Assembly (NCBI GenBank): GCA_963715055.1 | Contig: CAVQRB010000004.1 | Location: 1 to 64,000, forward strand | DNA length: 64,000 nucleotides | Direction of reading: 5' to 3' | Source: CAVQRB01 sp963715055 | GTDB lineage: Bacteria; Pseudomonadota; Alphaproteobacteria; Rhodobacterales; Rhodobacteraceae | Part shown: one piece after another, positions 34,974 to 43,693 of the stretch | How the letters are laid out: the number at the start of each line of letters is the position of its first letter | Position numbering within the stretch: the stretch's first letter is position 1 | Translations under genes and position numbers: made by a program | Notes under the pieces: model-generated | Databases searched by the model: none | The model's input: the letters and a program-made list of their open reading frames with translations, nothing else | Told to the model about the DNA's origin: nothing

Positions 34974-37900
34974 GTGCGAAACATCGAGACTTCTTTGTTT
35001 AAGTTCATTTGGAAGTATTCCATGCGTGAGCAGCTTGTTCTGCTCGCCGTGACGGCCACGCTTTTTCCGTTTCTCTATCTGACGCTCGAACTCCCGAAAC
35101 GGATCATCAACGACGCGATCGGAGCCCAGTCGGATCAGATTCCACTCTTCGGGTTCTCCTTTGATCAGGTGACCTACCTCGGCATTCTGTGCCTCGCCTT
35201 TCTGGCAGCGGTCCTGGTGCATGGGCTGTTGAAAATGCGCATCAACACGATGAAGGGCATCCTCTCCGAGCGTATGTTGCGACGTCTCCGGTACAAGATG
35301 ATTTCCCGGATGCTGCTCTTTCCCAAACCTTATTTCCAACGGACCTCGCAGGGCGAACTGGTCGCGATGATCACCGGCGAGACCGAGCCGATGGGTGGCA
35401 TCATGGGCGAAGCGCTGACGCAACCCGTCTTGCAGGCCGGCCAGATGCTCACCATTCTGGTCTTTCTGTTTCTGCAAAGCTTCTGGTTCGGGCTCGCGGC
35501 GATTGCATTGATCCCTTTCCAGGCCTGGCTGATCCCCAAGCTGCAGCGTCAGATCAACCTGATGAACAAGGAGCGCATCAAGGAAATCCGCAAGCTTGCC
35601 GGTATGATAGGTGAAACAGCCGCCGGAGCGGGTGAGTTGCGCATCCATGGCGGCTGGCGTTATCGCCTTGCACTGGTGACGGAACGCCTCGGTGTCGTCT
35701 ACCGGATCCGCTTCCAGATCTACCAGAAGAAATTCTTCATGAAGTTCATCAACAACTTCATCACGCAGCTGACGCCGTTCTTCTTCTTTTCGGTCGGAGG
35801 TTATCTGGTCATTGAAGGTGCGGTGTCACTGGGCGCTCTGGTCGCGGCGCTTGCGGCTTACAAGGACCTCAGCTCGCCCTGGAAGGAATTGCTGGACTAC
35901 TACAACCAGGCACAGGACATGAGCCTGCGCTGGGAAACGGTGACCGAACGTTTCACACCGTCGGGCACCCTCAGCAGCGAGCTTTTCGACAATCCGCCGG
36001 CGAAGATCCCGCACCTGACAGGCCCGGTCGAACTGCGTGGCGTGAGCGTCGCCGATGCCGATGGAAATCTCGTTCTGGACCGGATTTCGGGGGTTTTCCC
36101 GGAAGGGTCCGTGGTCGGCATCGCCGCCCCTTCCGAGGAGGATCGCCGGGCGCTGGCTGACGTTCTGACACGCGAGGTGCTCCCGTCGGAAGGCAGTATT
36201 CATGTTGGCGGCGAAAACCTGTCGCGGCTGCACCAGTCCGTCATCGCCACGCGGATCGGCCACGCCAGCTCCTCGCCGGTGCTTTTCGAGGGCACTTTTG
36301 GCGAGAATGTCCTGATGGCGCTGCGCAATACGCCGCATTCGTCGGACAAGGCCGACGCAGGCGACCGCCTCGAAGCCCTCGCCTCAGGCAACAGTCCGGA
36401 CCCGGTCGGCGTTCCCTGGCTCGACCCGCGCATGGCGGACCTGCCCGACGAGGCCGAGTTGCGCCGCTGGTGGCTGGATCTGGTTGACGCGATGGGGTCC
36501 GGCGGACCGCTGCTGAGCAAGGCCATGGACCAGATTATCCTGCCGCATCACGATAGCGCGCTTACGAACGGTCTTGTGGCAGCGCGTCCCAAGGTCTGGA
36601 ATGCCATCGAGGCGGCGGGGCTTGACAGGCATGTGTTTCGCTTCGATCCGACGCAGTACAACCCGGCACTGCCTTTAGCCGGCAACCTGTTTTTCGCGAC
36701 CATGCGCCGCGACATGACGCAGCGTGACCTGATCGAGCAGACCGATCTTTTCGAAGTTCTGAGCGGTCTTTCGATGCAGTCCAGCCTTCTGGACCTGTCC
36801 ATGGACGTCATCGAACTGCTGCACCAGATTTTTGGTACGGATGGCACGGAACATCCGCTGTTCCGCAAACTCGGTCTCGATCCGGCTCTCTTCGAGCATT
36901 CTGTGCAACTGGTGCAAGGCCTGCGCAGCGATCCTGCGCGCAAACTGACGGACAAGGACCGCAATATCCTGCTGACAGTCCCCGTTCTGATCACGGCGGA
37001 GCAGATCGGGCCCGCCTTCTCCGAAACAATGCGGACGCATGTTCTTGAGTTGCGCGCCGCACATGCGCTCAAGATAGGCGATGTGCTGAGCGAACTCTTT
37101 GTGCCGCTGGACCCGGCGCTTGTAACGCCCGGGCTCTCCGTGTTGGAGAACGCGATTTTCGGCAAGATTTCCGACGCAGCAGGTGCCCGTGCCGATGATC
37201 TGCGAAAGATCGTGATGGGCGTGATCGAAGCGGAAGGCCTCAAGCCGAGGGTCATCGAACTCGTCTTCGATCTGGGCATGGGGCTGAACGGCGGCGGGCT
37301 GGCATCGGTTTTCGCCGAACCGCTGTCCGTGAGCCGTGCTGCTATCAAGCGACCTGACATCCTGGTTCTGGACCAGATCCTGAGCAGTTTCGACCAGAAG
37401 GTCAGGGTTCATACGCACAAGAGCCTGCGCGCCCTGATGCCCCGGACGACGCTGATCTATCTCGCGGATGCGTTCGAAGACCCGGGCCGGTTTGACGTCT
37501 ACATGGAGATTCGCCAGGGCCGCCTGGTCACCAGGGAGGAGGAGGTCGAAAGCGGCGAGGACACCGCCCTGAGTGCTGATCTGCAACGCAAGCTGCGGGC
37601 GCTGGAGGCGACGGACATGTTCTCCGGTCTCAGCCGCAAGCAGCTCCGCCTGCTGGCCTTCGGTGCCAAATGGTACAGCGCGTCCGACGGCGAGGTGGTC
37701 TTTCGCAAGGACGATGATCCGGGCGATGGCGCGTATATGATACTCTCGGGATCCGCCAGTCTTTACAAACCGGGCCCCGACGGGAGCGAGATCCTTGTGG
37801 CAACGGTCGGTCCGGGAAAGCTGGTGGGGGAACTCGGTCTGATCCGCAAGGTCCCGCGCGCGCTCACGATGCGGGCAGACAGCGATTTCAAGGCTTTGCG

Positions 37901-37991
37901 CCTCGGCGCACAGGAGTTTCTCGACGTTGTCGAAAACGATGCGGCCACGTCTTTCAAATTGTTGCAGGTGGTCGCCGGCTACGCCTCCTAG
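34974..37991 (+). CDS. ABC-exporter-like protein with degenerate ATPase and C-terminal cNMP-binding domain
   Basis: A 1005-residue protein. Residues ~1-310 form an ABC exporter type-1 membrane domain with several TM helices (LVLLAVTATLFPFLYLTLEL, LTILVFLFLQSFWFGLAAIA, TQLTPFFFFSVGGYLVIEGA). The ABC region starts VELRGVSVADADGNLVLDRI, but where Walker A should be it reads GSVVGIAAPSEEDRRAL, lacking GxxGxGK[ST]. Some 300 residues later comes RPDILVLDQILSSFD, with Gln for the catalytic Glu, and the LSGGQ signature is reduced to PLSVSRA. Residues ~865-1000 are a Crp-type cyclic-nucleotide-binding fold (ATDMFSGLSRKQLRLLAF, GAYMILSGSASLYK, VGELGLIRKVPRALTMRA). GTG 34974 is used since the sequence is conserved-looking from there; ATG 35022 is the alternative. 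Substrate unknown. Confidence 0.75.
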   Translation: MRNIETSLFKFIWKYSMREQLVLLAVTATLFPFLYLTLELPKRIINDAIGAQSDQIPLFGFSFDQVTYLGILCLAFLAAVLVHGLLKMRINTMKGILSERMLRRLRYKMISRMLLFPKPYFQRTSQGELVAMITGETEPMGGIMGEALTQPVLQAGQMLTILVFLFLQSFWFGLAAIALIPFQAWLIPKLQRQINLMNKERIKEIRKLAGMIGETAAGAGELRIHGGWRYRLALVTERLGVVYRIRFQIYQKKFFMKFINNFITQLTPFFFFSVGGYLVIEGAVSLGALVAALAAYKDLSSPWKELLDYYNQAQDMSLRWETVTERFTPSGTLSSELFDNPPAKIPHLTGPVELRGVSVADADGNLVLDRISGVFPEGSVVGIAAPSEEDRRALADVLTREVLPSEGSIHVGGENLSRLHQSVIATRIGHASSSPVLFEGTFGENVLMALRNTPHSSDKADAGDRLEALASGNSPDPVGVPWLDPRMADLPDEAELRRWWLDLVDAMGSGGPLLSKAMDQIILPHHDSALTNGLVAARPKVWNAIEAAGLDRHVFRFDPTQYNPALPLAGNLFFATMRRDMTQRDLIEQTDLFEVLSGLSMQSSLLDLSMDVIELLHQIFGTDGTEHPLFRKLGLDPALFEHSVQLVQGLRSDPARKLTDKDRNILLTVPVLITAEQIGPAFSETMRTHVLELRAAHALKIGDVLSELFVPLDPALVTPGLSVLENAIFGKISDAAGARADDLRKIVMGVIEAEGLKPRVIELVFDLGMGLNGGGLASVFAEPLSVSRAAIKRPDILVLDQILSSFDQKVRVHTHKSLRALMPRTTLIYLADAFEDPGRFDVYMEIRQGRLVTREEEVESGEDTALSADLQRKLRALEATDMFSGLSRKQLRLLAFGAKWYSASDGEVVFRKDDDPGDGAYMILSGSASLYKPGPDGSEILVATVGPGKLVGELGLIRKVPRALTMRADSDFKALRLGAQEFLDVVENDAATSFKLLQVVAGYAS

Positions 37992-38235
37992 GGCTACTCT
38001 GCTTGACCATCTGCCTTTGCACCGAACCTGACGCGCTGCAGCTCCGTGGCCTCGCCGGAGGCCGACAAAGGCTCATTCGATGATTACGCAGATTGCCGGT
38101 GCACCGGAAAAGGGGGAGCCGTTGTCGCATCTGCGTCAGAGGGCCCAAGTAGCTTGCGACAACCAGCGTCAGTACCATCGCATGAGGCCAACCGACCACC
38201 GTCTTCGGCGAGGCGGGCAGCGACCAACGGCTGCT

Positions 38236-39474
38236 CTAGTGTCGGTCTGAGACACTGGCTTGGTAGCGGTCAAGTTCCTTGATCAGTTGTTGGCCATTCG
38301 GTACGCCTTCCCGTGCGGCGAATTCATTCCAGATGGCTGTGAACGGCATATCCTTGAACTCTTCGGAGACCGTGAGCCTCGTTGTGAAATCAAGCGCGTT
38401 TTCCGCCGCTTTCAGGGTCTCCAGCGGCATCAACAAGCCCCGAAGCAGCGCTTTTTGCATGTTGCGTGTGCCGATGACCCAGGCGGCGGTCCGGCTGATC
38501 GTGGCATCGAAAAAATCCAGACCTATATGGGTGCGGTCCAGAAGATCTGCACTTACAAGCTCTTGCGCCATTTGAAGGAGGCTGTCGTCGAGCAGGATCA
38601 CATGATCGCTGTCCCAACGCATCGGTCGGGAGACATGGAGCAGGATTTCATCAAGCGACAAGGCCAGAGAACTCAGCTTGTCGGCGATGTTCTCCGTGGG
38701 ATGAAAATGCCCCATATCCAGACAGAGGAGCGTCCCGCGCCGGATGGCGTATCCCATGTAGAATTCGTGACTGCCGACCGTGCAAGCCTCTACACCAATT
38801 CCGAAGAGTTTGCTTTCGACCGCGTCGAGCATCTGCGTCTTGTCCTGTGGAGAGGCCAGCATGGCATCGAGCGACGCCTCAAGGCGCCTGCGCGCCGCCA
38901 TGCGATCGACCGGCGTGTCCTTGTAGCCGTCGGGCACCCAGATGTTGTTGACACAAGGGGACCCCAGCGCGCTGCCCATTTGCGCCGCGATATCACGGCA
39001 CCGCCGACCGTGCTCGATCCAGAAATCCCGAATGCCCTGATCAGGGTGGCTGAGCGTCAGGTTGTCGTCGGCTTTGGAATGGGCAAAGAACGTGGGGTTG
39101 AAGTCCAGCCCGATGCCCTGGTCGCGGGCCCAATCGACCCATGCGGCGAAATGCTGAAACTCGATTTCATCACGGTCGGGGTTGGCCTGCGTATCCAGAT
39201 ACATTGCATGCAGGTTCAAACGGTGTTTTCCGGGGATCATGGAATAGGCGAAATCGAGATCTGCGCGTAGCTGATCCGGTGTCCTGGCGCGGCCGGGGTG
39301 ATTGCCGGTCGCCTGGATGCCGCCGGCTGATGAGCCGGATTTTCTCTCGAACCCGACCACATCGTCGCCTTGCCAGCAGTGCATGGAGATCTTGATGGAC
39401 CCAAGCCGCTCCAAGGCCGCCTCGGCGTCGACACCCCAGTCGGCAAATGCGGCTTTTGCTGAACTATAGCTCAT
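38236..39474 (-). CDS. rhaA: L-rhamnose isomerase
   Basis: A 412-residue enzyme of the E. coli RhaA type, converting L-rhamnose to L-rhamnulose with Mn2+. Conserved segments are ISMHCWQGDDVVGFE, GGIQATGNHPGRARTPDQLR, LNLHAMYLDT, AVESKLFGIGVEACTVGSHE, CLDMGHFHPTENIADK and HIGLDFFDATISR, which hold the metal-binding Glu, Asp and His. It is the second gene of the rhaD-rhaA operon, starting 9 bases after the rhaD stop. Its product feeds the rhamnulokinase RhaK. Rhizobium nomenclature would call it rhaI. Confidence 0.96.
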   Translation of the reverse strand: MSYSSAKAAFADWGVDAEAALERLGSIKISMHCWQGDDVVGFERKSGSSAGGIQATGNHPGRARTPDQLRADLDFAYSMIPGKHRLNLHAMYLDTQANPDRDEIEFQHFAAWVDWARDQGIGLDFNPTFFAHSKADDNLTLSHPDQGIRDFWIEHGRRCRDIAAQMGSALGSPCVNNIWVPDGYKDTPVDRMAARRRLEASLDAMLASPQDKTQMLDAVESKLFGIGVEACTVGSHEFYMGYAIRRGTLLCLDMGHFHPTENIADKLSSLALSLDEILLHVSRPMRWDSDHVILLDDSLLQMAQELVSADLLDRTHIGLDFFDATISRTAAWVIGTRNMQKALLRGLLMPLETLKAAENALDFTTRLTVSEEFKDMPFTAIWNEFAAREGVPNGQQLIKELDRYQASVSDRH

Positions 39475-39483
39475 TTTCGTCCC

Positions 39484-41586
39484 CTATCGCGTGAAGGCCT
39501 GAACGTTGCCCGCGTCCACGTTGATGATGTTGCCGGTGGATTTGGCAGAGTTGTCCGAGGCAAAGAAGTAGCAGGCTTCGGCGATGTCTTCGGGAAAGAC
39601 GGATCTTTTGAGCATCGACCTTTGACGATACATTTCCTCCAGCCCGTCCTTGTCGGTTCCATAGGTGCCCGCGCGCTGCTCGAGCCAATCGCCTTCCCAG
39701 ATTTTCGATCCGCGCAGAACGGCATCCGGATTGACGACGTTGACGCGAATGCCGGCCTCCGCTCCTTCAAGGGCAAGACACCGCGCAAGGTGGATTTCAG
39801 CGGCCTTGGCCGTGCAATAGGCGGCTGCATTCGGGGAGGCGGCCAAGCCGTTCTTGGAGGCCACGAACACCACGGACCCGCCGATGTTCTGAACCCGCAT
39901 CAGCCGGAAGGCTTCGCGACTGACCAGGAAATAGCCAGTGGACAGGATGTCCATATTCTTGTTCCACAAGGCCAGAGAGGTCTCTTCCACCGGCGCAGAG
40001 GATGCGATGCCGGCGTTGGAGACCAGTATGTCCACGCCGCCAAACTCAACTGCCGCATCCGAAAATGCCGCGGCGACGTCTTCCTCGCTGGTCACATTCA
40101 TGATGACACTGCGCACCGCATCATCGCCGTAGCGGCTGACCAGAGTATCTTGTGCAGATTTCAAGGAGGCTTCATCGATGTCGGCAAGAACGACGCAGGC
40201 CCCCTCGGCGAGGTAGCGTTCAGCTGTTGCCGTGCCAATCCCGCCCGCGCCCCCGGTGACGAGGGCCACACGTCCAGCAAGGGATTTCGGCTTCGGCATG
40301 CGCTGGAGTTTGGCTTCCTCAAGCAACCAGTACTCGATGTCGAAGGCCTCCTGTTCGGGCAGCCCCTGATAGGCGCTGACCGCCGAGGCCCCGCGCATCA
40401 CGTTGATCGCGTTGACATAGAATTCGCCCGAGATGCGTGCCGTTGCCTTGTCTTTGGCGAAAGTGATCATGCCCACACCAGGAATGAGGTAAACGACCGC
40501 GTTCGGGTCTCGCAGGGCCGGGCTGTCATCGTGTTTGCAGCGGTCGTAATAGGCGGCGTAATCCTTGCGGTAGGCATCGACCCGAGCCGGCAAACCGGCC
40601 AGAACCTCGTCGATATTTCCCTTCGCCGGATCGAATGGCACCACCAGCGGCCGGATCTTGGTGCGCAGGAAGTGATCAGGGCAGGAGGTGCCAAGCATGG
40701 CCAGAGGCTCCATGTCCTTTGCGTTCACGAATTCCAGGACCGCCTCGCTGTCATTGAAATGGCCGACCATATGTTGGTTGCCAGACACAAAGCCGCGGAT
40801 CGCAGGCATCAGCCGGGCCGCAACGGCGCGTCTCTTGTCGGATGGCAGGCTGTCGTGGATCGCCCCGCCAAAGGGCACAACACCTGCGCTGCGCTCCGCG
40901 AGCCATCTTGTCGCGACGTTGATGACATCAATCGTCTGATCGTAACATTCCCTGGCCGTATCGCCCCAGGTGAACAGACCGTGGCTTTCAAGTACAACGC
41001 CGTCCGCGTCCGGGTTCTCGAGGCAGAAATTCTCCAGCCAAAGCCCCAGTTCGTAGCCCGGCCGTTTCCACGGCAGCCAGCCGATGCGCTCACCGAAGAT
41101 TTCACGGGTCAGCTCCCGCGAGTTTTCCGAGGCCGCAATCGCGATGATCGCATCTGCATGAACGTGGTCGACATGTTTCCGCGGCACGTAGGCGTGCAAG
41201 GGTGTGTCGATCGAAGCCGCGCGCGGATTGAGCCTGAACGTGCAGTGCGGCAGGTAGGCGACCATTTCATCTTCGTGCTCGATACCGCGATACAGTGATT
41301 TGAGCCTGTGCAGCTTGTCCATGTAGAGCGTCGAAAAGCCGTCCATCCTGATCGATCCGATGTCGCCGCCGGATCCCTTGACCCAGAGCACCTCGACTTC
41401 CTCGCCGGTCAGAGGGTCGGTCTCCATGACCTTGGCGGAGGTGTTGCCGCCACCGTAGTTGGTCACGCGCTTGTCCGAGCCGAGGATGTTCGAGCGGTAG
41501 AGCAGCAGTTCCGATTCGCTCATGTCCTGCGTAGCTGACTGGTCCCAAAGACTCTCAAGGAGCTGAGTTTCCAACGGTTTCAACAT
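39484..41586 (-). CDS. rhaD: Bifunctional rhamnulose-1-phosphate aldolase / alcohol dehydrogenase
   Basis: A 700-residue two-domain enzyme. Residues ~1-420 form a class II aldolase (VTNYGGGNTSAKVMETDPLT, HVDHVHADAIIAIAA, VLESHGLFTWGDTA with zinc histidines) splitting rhamnulose 1-phosphate into DHAP and lactaldehyde. Residues ~435-700 are a short-chain dehydrogenase (VALVTGGAGGIGTATAERYL, VSNAGIASSAP, and the catalytic YCTAK), likely acting on lactaldehyde. This fusion is known from B. subtilis and Rhizobium rhamnose loci. ATG 41586 is preceded by GGGAGGAAAT. It is the first gene of the rhaD-rhaA operon, divergent from rhaR. Confidence 0.95.
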   Translation of the reverse strand: MLKPLETQLLESLWDQSATQDMSESELLLYRSNILGSDKRVTNYGGGNTSAKVMETDPLTGEEVEVLWVKGSGGDIGSIRMDGFSTLYMDKLHRLKSLYRGIEHEDEMVAYLPHCTFRLNPRAASIDTPLHAYVPRKHVDHVHADAIIAIAASENSRELTREIFGERIGWLPWKRPGYELGLWLENFCLENPDADGVVLESHGLFTWGDTARECYDQTIDVINVATRWLAERSAGVVPFGGAIHDSLPSDKRRAVAARLMPAIRGFVSGNQHMVGHFNDSEAVLEFVNAKDMEPLAMLGTSCPDHFLRTKIRPLVVPFDPAKGNIDEVLAGLPARVDAYRKDYAAYYDRCKHDDSPALRDPNAVVYLIPGVGMITFAKDKATARISGEFYVNAINVMRGASAVSAYQGLPEQEAFDIEYWLLEEAKLQRMPKPKSLAGRVALVTGGAGGIGTATAERYLAEGACVVLADIDEASLKSAQDTLVSRYGDDAVRSVIMNVTSEEDVAAAFSDAAVEFGGVDILVSNAGIASSAPVEETSLALWNKNMDILSTGYFLVSREAFRLMRVQNIGGSVVFVASKNGLAASPNAAAYCTAKAAEIHLARCLALEGAEAGIRVNVVNPDAVLRGSKIWEGDWLEQRAGTYGTDKDGLEEMYRQRSMLKRSVFPEDIAEACYFFASDNSAKSTGNIINVDAGNVQAFTR

Positions 41587-41658
41587 ATTTCCTCCCGGTT
41601 GGCGCAACGCACCGATGACCTGCATTTGAAGCAACGCTGATCGGGATGCGTCGAATTG

Positions 41659-41727
41659 TCAATCAATAATGATCATAAGTACTCACAATATTACATTATA
41701 TGATCAGTTATGATGGTTTATGATTGA
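41659..41727. promoter_or_regulatory. Putative RhaR operator: paired 20-bp inverted repeats in the rhaD-rhaR intergenic region
   Basis: TCAATCAATAATGATCATAA at 41659-41678 and, on the opposite strand, TCAATCATAAACCATCATAA (41727-41708) match at 16 of 20 positions. The arms are 29 bp apart, in a markedly AT-rich stretch of the 188-bp region between the divergent rhaD and rhaR starts. This placement suits an operator for the DeoR-type RhaR. Direct TTATGAT repeats within the right arm (41708, 41717) may be half-sites. Confidence 0.6.
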
Positions 41728-41774
41728 CAGATGTCCCGAATCTCGACATCGTGCTTCTTCAGGGAGGACGATGC

Positions 41775-42575
41775 ATGCATGAAAAAGAGCGCCACACGAT
41801 CATTCTGTCGGCGGTCAAGGATCGGCCTGTCGTGACGGTGGTCGAGCTTTGCAATCTGACGGGCGCGTCAGAAGCAACGATCCGGCGTGACATCGCATCT
41901 CTGGATGATCAAAAACAACTGCGCCGCGTGCGGGGCGGTGCGGAGGCCCTGAACCCACCTCAGTTTGTCGGTCTCGCGGGGCGTCCGTTTTCGGTCAACG
42001 AAAAGATGCGGAGCGCCGAAAAGCAGGCGATTGCAGCCGCCGCCGTGGATCTGTGCGAAGACGGCGATGCGATCATCATCAACGGCGGGACAACGACCTT
42101 CCAGATGGTACATCCGCTGGCGGGTCGACGGATGCAGATCTTCACCAACTCCTTTCCGATCGCCGAACATCTTCTCAAGCATTCCAAGAACACGATCATG
42201 CTGTCCGGCGGGGCAATCTACCGCGAGCAGAACATCATTCTGTCCCCCTTCGACAATGACGTGACCCGAAACTTTTGCGCCCGGCGCATGTTCATGGGCG
42301 CTCAAGGACTTGGCCCTTTGGGCCTCATGGAGGCCGATCCCCTGCTGATCCAGGCTGAGCAGAAACTGATAGGGCAGGCGGACGAGCTCGTCGTTCTTGT
42401 TGACAGCACGAAATTCCAACAGCGCTCCAGTCTGGTCTTGTGCCCGCTGAACCGGATCACGACCGTCATCACCGATGACCAGATTTCAGACAAGGCGGCC
42501 GCCATGCTCGAAGCCGCCGAAGTGACCCTGATCGTTACCCAACCCGGGGGCGCTCAGAAAAACGTGGCCTCGTAA
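41775..42575 (+). CDS. rhaR: DeoR-family transcriptional regulator of rhamnose genes
   Basis: A 266-residue DeoR/GlpR-type repressor. The N-terminal helix-turn-helix is VTVVELCNLTGASEATIRRD followed by IASLDDQKQLRRVRGGAEAL, and the C-terminal DeoRC sensor domain includes GDAIIINGGTTTFQMVHPL and LVDSTKFQQRSSLVLCPL, typical of sugar-phosphate sensing. In Rhizobium leguminosarum RhaR is a negative regulator of the locus. ATG 41775 has AGGGAGG at 41761; a start 51 bp upstream is unlikely. It opens the rhaRSTPQMK operon. Confidence 0.92.
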   Translation: MHEKERHTIILSAVKDRPVVTVVELCNLTGASEATIRRDIASLDDQKQLRRVRGGAEALNPPQFVGLAGRPFSVNEKMRSAEKQAIAAAAVDLCEDGDAIIINGGTTTFQMVHPLAGRRMQIFTNSFPIAEHLLKHSKNTIMLSGGAIYREQNIILSPFDNDVTRNFCARRMFMGAQGLGPLGLMEADPLLIQAEQKLIGQADELVVLVDSTKFQQRSSLVLCPLNRITTVITDDQISDKAAAMLEAAEVTLIVTQPGGAQKNVAS

Positions 42576-42613
42576 GGGGCTTCACAAGCGAACGTACTTT
42601 AGGGAGGATTCCA

Positions 42614-43615
42614 ATGAAACGTCGCACTTTTACCAAACTCACCGCAGGCCTCAGCCTTGCCGCAAGCCTGTTCGGCACGACCGCCATGGCGCAGGACAAC
42701 ATGCGCATCGCACTTGTCGTGAAAGCGCTCGGGATCGGCTTTTTCGAAGCCGCAGCACAGGGCGCCGAAGAGGCCGCCGCCGAACTGGGCGGCGTGGAGA
42801 TCATCTATACCGGCCCGACCGACACCACTGCCGAAGGTCAGATCGAGGTCATCAATTCGCTGATCGCTCAGGGCGTTGACGCCATCGCAGTTTCGGCGAA
42901 CGATACCGACGCGCTGGTTCCGACGCTGCAAAAGGCGATGCAAAGGGGCATCACGGTCATTTCCTGGGATTCCGGCGTGGCTGAGGCAGGTCGTCAAGTG
43001 CACCTCAATCCCTCGTCGAACGCATTGATCGGCAACATGATCATCAAGCTTGCCGCCGATCACCTTCCGGATGGCGGCGATGTTGCCGTTCTGTCGGCGA
43101 CCACGACATCGACGAACCAGAACGTCTGGATCGAAGAGATGACCAAGGTGATGGGCGATTATCCCGGCATCAATGTGGTGGCGACGGTTTACGGGGACGA
43201 TCTGGCCGACAAGTCCTACCGCGAGGCAACCGGGCTGATGCAATCCTATCCCGATCTCGATGCGATCATCGCACCGACCTCGGTCGGCATCGTTGCCGCC
43301 GCTCAGGCTGTCGTGGATGCGGGCAAGGTGGGGCAAGTCAACGTGACCGGCCTCGGTCTTCCGTCCGAAATGGCGGGTGCGATCGAAAGCGGTGCATCGC
43401 AGTCCTTTGCGATCTGGAACCCGATTGATCTGGGTTACTCGGCCGCGATGATTGCCCATGCTCTGGCGTCCGGCGCGGCGACGGCCGAACCGGGATCCGA
43501 GATCTCGATCGGCCGGGTAGGAACGATCACATTGGACGAAACCAACTCTGCCGCAATGGCGGACCCGTTCATCTATGATGCCTCCAACATCGACCAGTTC
43601 AAGTCGATCTTCTGA
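42614..43615 (+). CDS. rhaS: Rhamnose ABC transporter, periplasmic substrate-binding protein
   Basis: A 333-residue periplasmic-binding protein of the sugar ABC family (Peripla_BP_4/RbsB fold). The N-terminal signal is MKRRTFTKLTAGLSLAASLF ending near AMAQ (residue ~28); the RRTFTK core resembles a twin-arginine motif, so Tat or Sec export is possible. The mature part shows ALVVKALGIGFFEAAAQGAE, VSANDTDALVPTL and ATTTSTNQNVWIEEM. It is the ligand receptor for RhaTPQ. RBS AGGGAGG lies just upstream. Confidence 0.93.
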   Translation: MKRRTFTKLTAGLSLAASLFGTTAMAQDNMRIALVVKALGIGFFEAAAQGAEEAAAELGGVEIIYTGPTDTTAEGQIEVINSLIAQGVDAIAVSANDTDALVPTLQKAMQRGITVISWDSGVAEAGRQVHLNPSSNALIGNMIIKLAADHLPDGGDVAVLSATTTSTNQNVWIEEMTKVMGDYPGINVVATVYGDDLADKSYREATGLMQSYPDLDAIIAPTSVGIVAAAQAVVDAGKVGQVNVTGLGLPSEMAGAIESGASQSFAIWNPIDLGYSAAMIAHALASGAATAEPGSEISIGRVGTITLDETNSAAMADPFIYDASNIDQFKSIF

Positions 43616-43693
43616 GCCATCTCACCTGACTGTCCGGCGCAGTCCACGCGGGCTGCGCCGCTGCCCCCCCTGTCGGAAAGATCGAGACCTTCG

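Noticed and set aside
34762..35059. Short reverse-strand frames upstream of the ABC-like gene
   Set aside because: They overlap its start and promoter region and show no conserved sequence.
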